20,531 nucleotides of DNA from Sphacelaria rigidula (GCA_964200075.2 CAXNAA020000520.1:1-20531); one strand, 5' to 3'. Positions 1-9,184 are shown, numbered from the stretch's first letter. Translations and numbers: made by a program. The notes: generated from the sequence alone by a model not told the origin.

Positions 1-278
1 GTAAGGTTTTACAGGTATCTCACCACGAGACCCCGACCTCCATGTGAATTTGACATGGAGGGGGGTGGCGAGGACCGTCAAGAGGAAGTGGAGAGGGTGA
101 GACACCTGGGGTGTTTCTCTGGTGCGACTCGTTTCGTTGATGGCCAATCAAAGTATTCGGGTTTTTTTCAATGTAGAAGATGGCGTGATCGATAGGTATG
201 TACACGAATTCGCAGATATCTTCCCACTCAAATCTTCCAACACGCCTGACAAGGGAGTTCCATTTCAGATCGCTACCG

Positions 279-309
<31 letters not shown>

Positions 310-449
310 CCCCCCCCTTTCCCTCCCCCCCTTCCGCCACAACAGAGTAGGTGTTTNNNNNNNNNNCAACTCTCCCCCCCCCCCCCCCCCCCCCCCCTCC
401 CAACGGAGGATCTATTTACACGCGCACCCCCCCCCCCCCCCCCCCCCCC
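279..449. repeat. Poly-C tracts flanking an assembly gap
   Basis: Long C homopolymers lie at 279-306, 308-317, 374-397 and 427-449, with an assembly gap of ten N at 357-366. The open frames across this stretch encode only poly-Pro or poly-Gly and are artefacts of the homopolymers. Tract lengths are probably unreliable, and the gap likely arose because the assembler or polymerase failed here. Confidence 0.95.
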
Positions 450-761
450 ACTCATGTTTACCCGTGCTCTCTTTTCGACATCGTCTGAAGAAATGAAAGT
501 GGTTTTCTATGCCATGTTTTCCACGAGATGCCCGCGATATCTTAACAACGTACGTGGTGCGTGCTCGCAGCGTGCGTTCCCGCTGTGGTTGTTGTCTTCG
601 ATTTTGCCTCGTCTTGGTGTATGAGCAACACGGCGCCTGTCTCCTCAACCCTAACGTGTCTTTATTGTCTCGCTTCCTGCCAACCACACCATGTCCTCCT
701 CACCCCCTTGAACACTTGCGCTCCCACTCTCTTTTCCTCCCCATATCGACAAACACCAACC
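450..761. other. Upstream region, no clear gene
   Basis: A pyrimidine-rich, T/C-biased stretch precedes the candidate start codon at 762. It could be a promoter or 5' leader of the downstream plus-strand gene. The frame of the candidate first exon is open upstream to at least 561, so a longer first exon is possible. No TATA box is evident. Confidence 0.4.
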
Positions 762-791
762 ATGGCCTTCAAAATTCTCTTGATATCGCAG
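762..791 (+). CDS. Candidate first exon of plus-strand gene
   Basis: An ATG in a favourable context (accATGg) starts ten codons, MAFKILLISQ, which end exactly at CAG before GTTTGT, a weak donor. The phase is 0, which matches the next candidate exon at 1166. The hydrophobic residues could be the beginning of a signal peptide, but ten residues are too few to say. It is proposed because the phase fits and because a pyrimidine-rich leader precedes it. The true start may lie elsewhere, since the same frame stays open upstream. Confidence 0.3.
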
Positions 792-1165
792 GTTTGTCGG
801 TTACATAATTACCAGGGCGGTTTTACCTCGTGCCGACGTGGCTTCGATATGTTGCGTTTCATCTGTGACACAGGCGTCACAGACGTTCAGAAAACAAAGG
901 ATGAGTCAACTTGATTAATTTACAGCAATACCTCGCCCGCTGAAGCAGATACTGTCTCGGCATGTTTGATTTCCTAGGCTAGGCACGCTCACCGTTGTTA
1001 ATCGTGGTACCTGACACCAGGAGTTAGTTACACCAAGCGGTCCGGATCGTTCTCGCTGCGTGATATCGCTCATTCATTTCATCTCTGAGCCATGCGTAGA
1101 ACGCAGCGTTGTTCCTGGCTCATCCGGGTGATGTATTCGTTTTGTTCTATGCTCTTTTTTGCCAG

Positions 1166-1258
1166 ACTTCAAACGGACTCGAGACGGACGTGGTAGACCT
1201 CACCACTAGCGACGCCACAGACCCGCCCACCCGTATCTCAGGTGACGACAGGGTTGAG
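1166..1258 (+). CDS. Internal exon, unknown protein
   Basis: A polypyrimidine run and CCAG acceptor at 1153-1165 open a 93-base frame of exactly 31 codons, which closes at a good donor, GTGAGC, at 1259. The peptide begins TSNGLETDVVDLTTSDATD and is rich in Thr, Asp and Ser, so it is probably disordered. Both boundaries are phase 0, matching the flanking candidate exons. The opposite strand also has an open frame here, but it lacks fitting splice signals. I do not recognise the protein. Confidence 0.45.
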
Positions 1259-1636
1259 GTGAGCACAACATAGCGGCAGACAAATAGAGACGGGCATGTT
1301 GGACACATACACCGCGCCCGCCCGACAAGAATGAGTACTCCGTCGGTGTATGCCAAACATCACCAATTCCGTACGACTGGGTCATGCCAATCTAAGGGTT
1401 TGTTAACCTCGTCTTGTTTTGCGGCATGCTATACCCGAACTCGGTTCCTTCGTTTGTGGAGTGATTATTATCAAGCAACTTTTTATTTCACTGTACTATC
1501 CTGAAGAACAAACAAGCCCGATACTTGCCACCTCTAGAGAGCCTCATTTGTTGCTTCGTCAGAATCACTGACTGACTGACATGCACCCACACCTTTCGAC
1601 GCTCGTTTCCTGATCTCGTGCTCGCGTTTGCCACAG

Positions 1637-1825
1637 TGGCAACCAACCGTGTTCTCTCAGAGTACATGTGTTGCTGACATCCCCGGTGATGACGACATAC
1701 TGGCCGTCAAAAGTATCTCACGGAAGGGGGAACGAGTGGACCGCGCCCGCCGTGACCAGGACTACCTCAAGTCCCTCGAGATATACGAGCAAGTATACCG
1801 GGATGGTGTCGAATCTCCGCGGTCA
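1637..1825 (+). CDS. Internal exon, unknown protein
   Basis: This follows the acceptor TTTGCCACAG (ending at 1636) in phase 0, continuing from the exon at 1166-1258. It reads WQPTVFSQSTCVADIPGDD, then a charged, probably helical stretch with RKGERVDRARRDQDYLKSLE and EIYEQVYRDG. The 3' end is uncertain: candidate donors are at 1793 (GTATAC), 1806 (GTGTCG) and 1826 (GTATTC), each of which joins the next open frame in a compatible phase with a suitable acceptor. Third codon positions are G/C rich, as in the following exons. No family is recognised. Confidence 0.5.
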
Positions 1826-1919
1826 GTATTCTGTAGCTTCACCTCGAGTATACCCGACTCGCCCAATAAGACGCGGGCCGGAGCCCTAAGGCAGCCCGTT
1901 CGACAAATGCCGTGCGAAG

Positions 1920-2129
1920 GTGTCTCTGAGGGAGTTGAGACAGCCGGCCCTCCAGGAGGCGATCAGGACTGAGTATCCCCAGGTGGACACCGCAGAGCAC
2001 CGGGCGCTCTTCCAGCCACCCGGCGGAGCGTCACGGGAGGTCTCGGTAGTGAAGATAGTGTACGACAAGGGGGGCCAGGGCGGCGGAACACCCGTCCCCA
2101 AGGATAGCACGGTGTTCAGCAGCCGTTAG
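1920..2129 (+). CDS. Exon ending in a stop, unknown protein
   Basis: This frame is offset from 1637-1825, so an intron is needed between them; AG acceptors at 1890 and 1919 are available. It reads SLRELRQPALQEAIRTEYPQ and then a Gly/Pro-rich tail with DKGGQGGGTPVPKDSTVF, ending at TAG 2127-2129. The same frame reopens at once (2130-2315, including FDHRFIGGPQNGGSALRGAS). The TAG may therefore be the true end of a first gene, an interruption, or lie inside an unrecognised intron. Codon use is G/C rich at third positions, consistent with coding. The function is unknown. Confidence 0.5.
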   Translation: MSLRELRQPALQEAIRTEYPQVDTAEHRALFQPPGGASREVSVVKIVYDKGGQGGGTPVPKDSTVFSSR

Positions 2130-2785
2130 GTGTCAAGCACGTTCGACCATAGGTTCATTGGGGGTCCTCAGAACGGGGGTTCCGCTTTGCGCGGGGCCAG
2201 CCGCATGGAGTTGGTCCGATCCCCCGGGGATCTGCAGACCGCGCCAACAGACAAGATTCATCATGTGTTCGTGTTGGACCTCTTGACGGCGATCTTCTAC
2301 ACACACAGCATGTAGGCAATCGTTGAGTTGTGCTCACTGCTTCTTGGTACACCGCCGTGGGTTGTTTAAATAGACGTTTTATAGAACCCTCCTCCGTAGA
2401 GAATGGTCCCGTGGCAATGGTTTCTTTTATTCCTGTTTGGGCAGGAATGCAAAGAGTTTGTGAGCTGGGCTCCAATGAGGTAGGGTAAGGTCGAGAGTGT
2501 GGTCAAGCCATCGTGGGCTGTTTTGCTCCGACCCTTAAGATTCGTACAACAGTTCGCAGCAGGTGATAGAATCGCGGTGCTCAGACCTGGATCCAATGGA
2601 GCACCATAGCCCTTACAGTATATTTACTGGTTGCACGCACATCTATACTGCTAAGAAGATTCGATATCGTGGTCTACAACAGTTTTTGTATGTTTGTCAC
2701 GGTATATGACTGGTTTAGGTGTTATTGACGCACATCCTACCACTTATGCTCAATGTCGTACAAATTGCCAACCTCGCGCATCCAG
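2130..2785. other. Intron or intergenic stretch with an open frame at its start
   Basis: The frame of the preceding exon continues past its TAG to 2315 and looks protein-like as far as about 2262, so part of this may be another exon. From 2316 to 2785 the sequence is AT-richer with no convincing frame. It is either an intron linking to the exon at 2786 or the space between two genes. Confidence 0.35.
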
Positions 2786-3090
2786 CGAGGAAGACTTGGC
2801 CGATCAGGATACTTTCCGGAACAACTTCGGAGGCATCCCCATATCCGATGGCGGTAGAGTATCCACCGCCATGCTCAGGTGGACGGTGTCCCGGGACAAG
2901 GCAAACCGGACCTGGTACTATCTCGTGGCCGAAGACGATAACTGGGAGTACTGCTGGCCAGGACCCTCGCACGTGGCGATCAGACAGGGCGTTTGTTTTG
3001 TTGGGTACAAAAATCTCGATCGCTGGGAGGTAGACAACGGCGGCCTCGAGGTCGGGAAAGGAGGCGACTTCTCAACACCACAAAGAAAGG
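2786..3090 (+). CDS. Exon of unknown protein, W-rich segment
   Basis: A clear coding-like frame with G/C-biased third positions runs from near an AG at 2784-2785 to a GTATGA donor at 3091; earlier donors at 3005 (GTACAA) and 3030 (GTAGAC) are also possible. The peptide contains EEDLADQDTFRNNFGGIPIS, then a tryptophan-rich stretch with MLRWTVSRDKANRTWYYLVA and DDNWEYCWPGPSHVAI. The pattern of W, Y and charged residues suggests a folded domain, but I do not recognise it. An in-frame ATG at 2706 means a gene start just upstream cannot be excluded. Confidence 0.55.
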
Positions 3091-3148
3091 GTATGAAATA
3101 TTTATTCGATGTCTTGTCGGCAGGCAGAGTCAATTTGGTGCCCATTAT

Positions 3149-3189
3149 GTTTGTTGCTGCTGTTGTTATTGTTGTTGTTGTTGTTGTTG
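3149..3189. repeat. GTT/GCT trinucleotide microsatellite
   Basis: An imperfect run of TTG/CTG triplets inside the presumed intron between the exons at 2786-3090 and 3249-3439. If translated it gives poly-Val or, on the other strand, poly-Asn/Gln, which is not evidence of coding. Confidence 0.9.
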
Positions 3190-3248
3190 ACTTGTACAGT
3201 GTAAATCGTTAAACAATCTAAAATTACTATACACGCTCGCGATTCTAG

Positions 3249-3439
3249 GCCGATACCGCGACATCGGCCAGACCGAAGGCGAGACCGTGGGCGGGGCGAA
3301 GGAGCTAGAGGCGGCGCAAAGAGAGCCTTTGCTGTCGCACACACCGAGGAGGAAGAGGCTGCGGCGAGTACGCTGTTGGACAGCGCGACGAAGAGGCGGA
3401 AACTTCTGGTAAAAGTCAGAGACCAGCAGAGTCTTGGCG
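3249..3439 (+). CDS. Internal exon with a frame conflict
   Basis: The exon opens after CTAG (3245-3248) and closes at a strong donor, GTAAGC, at 3440. The frame used at its 3' end includes EEEEAAASTLLDSATKRRKL and VKVRDQQSLG, and joins the terminal exon at 4295 in phase 1, giving an uninterrupted Gly-Met junction. The first half looks more protein-like in another frame (RYRDIGQTEGETVGGAKELE). That frame is the one reached from the 3091 donor, but it stops at 3411. Either a different upstream junction is used or one base is missing here. The acidic and Lys/Arg-rich clusters resemble a nuclear or coiled-coil linker. Function unknown. Confidence 0.5.
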
Positions 3440-4294
3440 GTAAGCTCAGGTATAAGTCGTTCGATGTGTTGAATTCTCGGTGTTTGCCTGTCTGTTGTTG
3501 TTGTCCACAAAGTTTGGTACCATTGAAGCGCATCCTGACACCGAACATTTGCTCACCCGGTCTTACCCGTGTGCCATTCACCCGACGCAAACCACCTCAT
3601 CACCGCTCCCTCTTTCTGACACTACCAAGGCGTGCACCTGACTCGTTGCATGAAGTTTTTCGCCGAGTATGACGCCGCAAAAGCGTGTGATTTGACTTTT
3701 GGAATAAAGATTTGACCGTAGATCGAACGCGATGCCTTGAAATCATGTTTTTGCTGAAATTTGGCTTGTTCGCGTCGGATATCGTGCGATCAACACTGGC
3801 CAGGAGAGCACCCCATGATATTTACTTGGACGGGCATGAGTTGCCCTACTTGTTACCAAAGATATGTTCGTGTGTTGTGTGCAGGAGTTGAGTCGTATTT
3901 ATTCGGGTGCTTGCGTTAAGACCGTGGCGCGCAGCTGTCCATTTGAATGTAATGCTGTGGCCTCGGGGTCAAAGATTCGATTATCAGCTTATCGTTGCCT
4001 CTGTTGTTGGATATTATTACGATGTCAACGACGGTACAGAGATACCTCAGGGGGCGATGGTCGACCTCAAATTGCAACCGCCCACATTATTAATCGAATG
4101 CGTAAATACTCAGGAGTATAAAACGTAACCTGTTCACAGCATGCGATGCCACAAAATGCGTGCATTTTGACCCTTTGAGTGAAATTGAGCTTGACGCGGA
4201 CAGCGAGCTGGACCCCGGGAAGCTCTGTTGCATGTGCATCACCAAATTATACGTCACTTCAGACCTCACATCGGTTACCCGTCCTGTTCATCAG
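3440..4294. other. Probable intron, with an alternative 3' end
   Basis: Phase-1 GT and AG signals at 3440 and 4293-4294 make this an 855-base intron. Reading through the donor instead extends the exon to a TAG at 3670-3672, followed by AATAAA at 3703-3708, so a shorter polyadenylated transcript is possible. No other coding sequence is seen. Confidence 0.45.
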
Positions 4295-4767
4295 GTATGA
4301 ACAGCAGTACTCCCGGTTTCGGCCGCGTGGGCAAGCCTTTCAACAGCGGCGACGGGGCCGCTGCGCGGGACTTCAGCGCGGAGGGCGCGGGAGACGAGTA
4401 TCACGGACTCCACCTCGACACCCCGATGAAAGATCTCGCCGCGCGACTTCAACGCCTAGTGCAGCCGGATGGCACCCTAGAGGAATCGCCCCCGCTCTGT
4501 GACATCAAGGTGAAACCCGAATACCCTGGCCTCACCAAAAACAAAGGGACATTTGGCCTTGACCGGGACGGTGGGCATATTATGGGATACCACAGCAGCA
4601 ACAAGTCGAACACGTGCATGAAAGGCGGAACCATCCCAGTCATCACAACCAAGCCGCCCCACAGAGTGCCTTTCTTCGCCATCGCTCCCCTGCGCGCGGG
4701 CAAGATTGTGTCAAACAAGGTGTACAATGAGAAGGAGAGGAAGCTCGCGAAGCAGAACCAGTGGTAA
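4295..4767 (+). CDS. Terminal exon, unknown protein
   Basis: After the acceptor TTCATCAG (ending at 4294) a 473-base open frame of about 157 codons runs to TAA at 4765-4767, with strongly G/C-biased third positions. The peptide begins GMNSSTPGFGRVGKPFNSGD, has a short amphipathic segment (DLAARLQRLVQPDGTLEESP), a basic Gly/Lys-rich middle, and ends KVYNEKERKLAKQNQW. The upstream phase matches the donor at 3440. It could also be a separate gene starting at the ATG at 4297, or at the in-frame ATG at 4228. No catalytic motif, signal peptide or membrane segment is visible, and I do not recognise the family. Confidence 0.6.
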
Positions 4768-4961
4768 ACGGTGGCGGTTTTCCCGAGTCACGCCCATCGT
4801 GTGGCCCCGGGAACCACTTTCTTCTACCCCTCGTCCTCGCGGTAGTCGTATGCGCTCTTCTTCCGCGTTTCGACTGTCTGTGGTTGTTGCCGCAGTCAAT
4901 CCAGGAAAAACACCGTGATCATAGTGTCTCCTACCCCATCACTTCTGTTCCGGGCATGGGG

Positions 4962-4962
<1 letters not shown>

Positions 4963-5001
<39 letters not shown>

Positions 5002-5039
5002 GGGAGAGAGAGAGAGAGAGAGAGAAAGCAGGGGGGGGG
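4963..5039. repeat. GA dinucleotide microsatellite with G tract
   Basis: GATA-like units lead into a long imperfect (GA)n run with two GGG interruptions, ending in a nine-base G tract at 5031-5039. It lies about 200 bases after the stop of the plus-strand gene and explains the Leu/Ser-repeat frame on the other strand. Confidence 0.95.
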
Positions 5040-6040
5040 ACATTTTTGATCGGGAACCCAGTTTTTGTGCGATTGTTACCGGCAAATTTCCCACCTCCGA
5101 ATCATTATCACAGTTTATGTGGGAGCTGCCATTAGAACGAATGCAGGGTTCAGACCGCACTTGACCCATTTGCGTGGCTTTGCAGATTTCGGTATGGAGT
5201 ATGCACCTATCGCTTTCCCCCTTTTTTGTGGGGTGATGTTCCCAGTAGGACGTGTCCCAGAGTACATTGAGATTCCATCGTCCATACCAGAGTTTCGGGT
5301 CGTCCACGAGATGTACATATTGGTGGCCTTGAGGAAAGATGTTGCATGTCGAACATATTCAATGGATGACAGTGCTGGGGTGACACGCGCTCGGTAGCCA
5401 GCCGTGGAACGAAATTTTGTTTGGTGCGCTCGACTGTTGTATGCAGTGCAACCAGTTGTTCGCGCACACTAGGCGTTGTTGGTCCTTGACAAATTTGGGA
5501 ATGCCGCAGCATTTGGCTTCGATTGGATCAGAGGCAACCTTGGTCCCCCCTTTGCTTTCCATGTCGCTGATACGTCGGACCGGCGGCCAACACCACAGTA
5601 GAACGGGATGAGAGTTTGGCGGGTGATACATGTCTAGTCTATAGGATCGATTATATGTGCGAAATGTGGGACGTATGAACCCTTTTGTCGCGTTCCAAAG
5701 AATGAATGTGGTGTTTTGATTGTGCGCATGAATGCAAGGAATTTTTTTGTGATCCCTGAATCGTCGCGAAAAAGATGCGAGATGGATGATGCAAGGCAGC
5801 AATGGACAGACTTGCACCGCCTACGCTTCTTCGTGCATTCCGTTGTTGCTATGTTCGAGCATGTCTTCTCGCCCGTGGCTGCTCGCACGATCTCGTTTGG
5901 ACTCAAAACGTGACAACGCAACCCCGGTCCGCGATCAGAGACAACGTTTTGACACGGTGCGATGATCATCACACCCAAAGTGGAAATAAGTTTTGGTTCC
6001 ATTGTCAGCATTATACATGCCCGGGTGCACAGGATTGTTG
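5040..6040. other. No recognised gene
   Basis: Open frames of 60-150 codons occur on both strands (minus 5359-5817 and 5115-5318; plus 5065-5397) but overlap one another. None carries a family motif I can name. A decayed transposase was considered and not supported. Confidence 0.5.
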
Positions 6041-6069
6041 CTGGAAAGCTTCCAGACCCGCACTGGGTC
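6041..6069. repeat. Two adjacent short hairpins
   Basis: CTGGAA-AGC-TTCCAG at 6041-6055 (six-base stem) abuts GACCC-GCACT-GGGTC at 6055-6069 (five-base stem). They lie about 90 bases beyond the stop of the protelomerase-like pseudogene. They may be chance, a terminator-like structure or a remnant of an element end. Confidence 0.4.
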
Positions 6070-6159
6070 GCTTCCTGCCTGGCCCTTAACTCGTGTGTAT
6101 TTCAACGCAATTTTTTCTATTAGTTTTAAGGTCGTTTGATTCTCACACTGTAACACCAT

Positions 6160-7240
6160 TCAGTTCGTGTGAATGCTACCCCCATTTATACGATGATCCA
6201 CCCACTGTCTGCAATGGCGGTCTTCAACCCCCTCTACCCTAATAAGTGAACTCTTACGCTGCAACGCTGGCGACAAATGACCCATAACTACCCTGGCCCA
6301 CCCTACCAAATCTAAATCATGTCCTTTGAATATCCGATTGGAAATCGCGGAATGTAAAGCTTTAAGATCACCAAACACGCGTCGACCACCATCCGTCGGC
6401 AAAAGTTTTCTAGCGACAATGTTGACTGACTTGCTGTAACGTTGATTTGTTTCTGCGGCCGTGAGGCAGGAGGTATCTTTCATGTCGCGCAACCTTTTGA
6501 CGCCTTCGATGAAGTGGTTGTACTCGACAGCAACAGGACCCGGGCCAAAGTTCCCATCTGAACCTCTGACTCGTAGGGGCCACGTGTGCTTGGTGAAAAG
6601 TCAGCGCTCCCAGCAAGCTCCGCTGGACCCCTCTCAGACACAAACGACAACGCACAAGCAAGTTCAAAGTAATTCGGGCGTGGGTATCTGATGATGGACT
6701 CCATAGTGTCGATGAGATCGCTCGCATGCACCGTTATTCCACGTCCGCACTTTGCTTCCAGGGACTCTTGGCGTTTTATTCTCGGCAAGCTCTTCTCCTC
6801 CGGCGTGAGCTCTAACCGGGAGACATAGGGCGGTAGCAAGCGCACCTTCCTCAGGAGGTCGTCAATATCGGCGAGTCCGGTGAAGGACACCCTCCGCGAG
6901 TGTATCGCGCGCCGGGCCGACCACTTTTCGGTAAGGTCTAATTTCTCGGATGACACAACGCGATCCCAGGCCGTCTGTAGCTGTTTCAGGTATCCCTTCC
7001 GCCCCTTCTTCTTCTCAGCCGCGGACGATTTCTTCTAGATGAGGGCGAGCAATCGTCGGATTTCGACCTTGACGGGACCTGCATTGTGTCGGGCGCCAAA
7101 ACTCTACATCCACACTTCCCGAACCCTTCCGACGTTTTGTTTAAGGAGTCAAGGTGCAGCTTCCTCAGAACATCCCGAACCTCGCGTGGATTCTCGTGTT
7201 CTTCCAGCCATTTGGCGCACATCGAGATATTTTGGTCCAT
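6160..7240 (-). pseudogene. Protelomerase (telomere resolvase)-like pseudogene
   Basis: Active relatives (phage TelN, TelK; Pfam Telomere_res) cut and rejoin palindromic telomere sites to make hairpin ends on linear DNA, using a tyrosine-recombinase fold. The frame starts at ATG 7240 (MDQNISMCAKWLEEHENPRE) and shifts near 7040, where a Lys/Glu-rich block reads KGRKGYLKQLQTAWDRVV. It continues with LELTPEEK, then a helix and YFELACALSFVSERGPAEL at about 6670-6615, matching the order and spacing of the TelN region before and around its box I (SGRRMIE). A second shift near 6576 leads to GRRVFGDLKALHSAI (6387 down to 6343), matching TelN box II, and GHLSPALQRKS near 6282-6250, matching its His/Tyr segment. 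Length is about 355 codons. The expected active-site residues are replaced: box I Arg by Gly, box II Arg by Lys, Tyr by Ser (6250-6252); the His remains. The family match is made from memory of TelN; the decay is read directly. Confidence 0.75.
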
Positions 7241-7285
7241 GTTGAACACTACTAACAACGACACACATTATTTCCTGTATTTTCC

Positions 7286-7564
7286 TCATGATAGGGCTAC
7301 CTCTCCTCCTTCCTGCTTATTACCTGCCTTGATCTTTATAGTGCGCCCTCTCCCCAGGCTACCACGAGCGCGCTTGCACCTCGAGCACTTAACGTCCACA
7401 TTTTCCGCGGTGTGGGGCAAAGAGCAGTCGAGGCGATCTAGCGTTGGCTGTCGTTCACTGTAAACGGCCCAGGCAAGCTCACAGGAGCAAAGGCTGCGTC
7501 TACCTCCGTGAGAGGTCAGGAGCAAAGGCTGCATCTTCAACGAGAGCTTCTCTATGCCGTCCAC
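7286..7564 (-). CDS. Small basic protein with a CxxC motif, hypothetical
   Basis: A 92-codon frame from ATG 7562-7564 lies between the helicase end (7632) and the protelomerase start (7240), on the same strand. The C-terminal half is basic and contains KCSRCKRARGSLGRG, a CxxC followed by Arg/Gly-rich sequence, as in small nucleic-acid-binding proteins. The N-terminal half is built partly from a 20-base direct repeat (7482-7501 and 7517-7536, 19 of 20 bases identical), so part of the frame may be a repeat artefact. There is only one Cys pair in the motif, too few for a full zinc finger. Its place inside the gene block is the main reason to consider it real. Function unknown. Confidence 0.35.
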   Translation of the reverse strand: MDGIEKLSLKMQPLLLTSHGGRRSLCSCELAWAVYSERQPTLDRLDCSLPHTAENVDVKCSRCKRARGSLGRGRTIKIKAGNKQEGGEVALS

Positions 7565-7631
7565 CCTCGTCTGGTCTAAGACGGCCGGCCGTAACGTCCG
7601 TGTGGATGTAGCTCGAAACCTTCCTAGAAAC

Positions 7632-9091
7632 CTACCATCGCCTCATGGCTCTATCTATGCTGCAGATACTGCTGTGCACGTCTTCCATGACTGAAACGTT
7701 TGGAGGACCAGTCGCTCGACTTTTCGCCGTGTACAACCAGTTTATGTCGGCGTGAGGTTGTCGGGCTTGGTGGGTGACCAATCTCCCCTCGACCGTTCGG
7801 CCCTGGACGGCGTGTACCGTGCAGGAACCCAGAGGATCAAACAAGTTTTCTGCTTCTGCTCGACGGAGTGACGTCTCCTCAAGACTAGCACCATCTTCAA
7901 ATGCACTCGCGAGGACGATTGTATCTGGCGAGGATCGGATGACATTGTACATGTCATTCTTGTGTATCTTGCCCGACTTTCCAAGGTCCCGATATTGTGC
8001 GCCGACAACCGTTGTGTGTCCAAGCGAATACCAACCACCGAGCTCGTTGCACCACAACAAACCTCAGCAGGCATGGAATCGAGCGCAGTCTCCTGTGTAA
8101 GCGAGGTGAAAATCTGATGGGCTACGGTGATATGTCGAACATCCGCGGCCAAACTTCTCGATGGCTCGTGTCTGTGCCATGTGACGGTCGGCTCCCGCGC
8201 CGAGAATGTACAGAAGGCCGTTGTCCACCTCCACCTGTAATTCGATAGATTTAATCCGCTCGCGCGCAAAGAAATGGAAGCAGGTGGGGAAGGCCTTTTC
8301 GAGGACGACCCTCTTGTCGACATTGTCCCTGCTTGTCGACATGCCGCTACTTCCCTCAACCGGTTGGAGCTGGTGCGTGTCGCAGGTCCCAATCACGTGA
8401 GCGCCACTGCTGTGGGCAGCGGTCAGGATCATGCTGAGGGTCCGGAGAGACATCAATGCAGCTTCCTCTATGCTCAGCGCTTCGACATTGAATGTACGTA
8501 TCGATCCAGCCGTATTTTTCACGTGATAATCCTTATCAACGAAGAACCCGAGCTGGTGGTCGGCGGTTTTTCCGCTCCATCCAGGGCGCATGTCGGTTAA
8601 GGATGTGCGCAGGCCGTTCGTGGGGTTAAGACAATCCCTGTTTTGAAGATGGCCGTGGCAGCGCGGATAGTGCAGTAACTCTTCCGTGTTCCCCCGTGCT
8701 CCCCGGTCACCGCGCAAGCGACCCTTTCCTCCTCGGACATCAGCGCACGTAAAAGTCGTTGTAGGGTTGCTGGTGACTCCTTCTCGCACACCTCCGGCCA
8801 AACCTTTAGTTTTTGGTCTTTGGTTGGAGAACGTTGGGCTCTGTGGGTGTCATCCATGGATGGGAAGCTTGTACCAATGCCATCCCACAGCGGAACCACA
8901 CATGGGGTCCGTATCGGTGGGTAGGGAATTTGCCTTAGTGCGGGCGGTAACGCACTCAGGGATAGTTTGGTTTCGAAGCCACCGGAGACGCGGGTCTCGG
9001 AGGAGAGTGGCTTCTTCAATGCTGGTCGAAACTTGAGAGTGCCGGGAGTATTGAGCTCGCCACTGAACAAATGGCCGAAGCGGAGCCTCAT
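7632..9091 (-). pseudogene. Superfamily 1 DNA helicase pseudogene (Pif1/RecD-like)
   Basis: SF1 helicases unwind DNA with ATP. The motifs appear in the correct order. Motif I is VTGEHGGTRKSY (8704-8678). Motif Ia is PTNGLRTS (from 8624). Motif II, IEEAALMS, runs from 8471. Motif III is GTCDTHQLQPVEG (from 8390). HAVQGRTVEG starts at 7814 and LYTAKSRAT at 7736, equivalent to motifs V and VI. The frame ends naturally at 7632. It is broken by a one-base loss at a run of four G on the plus strand (8622-8625), just before motif Ia, and by an in-frame TGA at 8064-8066. Motif I has Arg where Gly precedes the Lys, motif II has Glu for the first Asp, and motif III has Cys for Gly. All three changes argue for loss of function. 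Upstream it continues in frame with the polymerase-like region, separated by a single TAG, so the two were probably one protein. Confidence 0.75.
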
Positions 9092-9184
9092 TTTCTCCTG
9101 GACTGCGGGAGACCCCTTGAAGACTACCGCGTCGCATTGGTAGCTAAAGTCTGATGCGCCGCTGGATTCGAGAGCATTCCTTAC

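Noticed and set aside
20-496. Long frames encoding poly-Pro or poly-Gly
   Set aside because: They come entirely from C homopolymers and cross an N gap.
3102-3590. Minus-strand frame of about 160 codons
   Set aside because: It includes the GTT microsatellite as poly-Asn and is antisense to a better-supported exon.
5115-5817. Possible decayed piggyBac-like transposase on the minus strand
   Set aside because: A GMDDG and a KPRKW segment caught the eye, but the order and spacing of the expected acidic residues do not fit, and plus-strand frames overlap.
7030-7085. Short intron explaining the first frame break in the protelomerase-like gene
   Set aside because: A CTAG acceptor is present, but the GTCCCG donor is poor and the intron would be only about 45 bases. 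The other breaks in the block look like single-base losses, so a frameshift is preferred.
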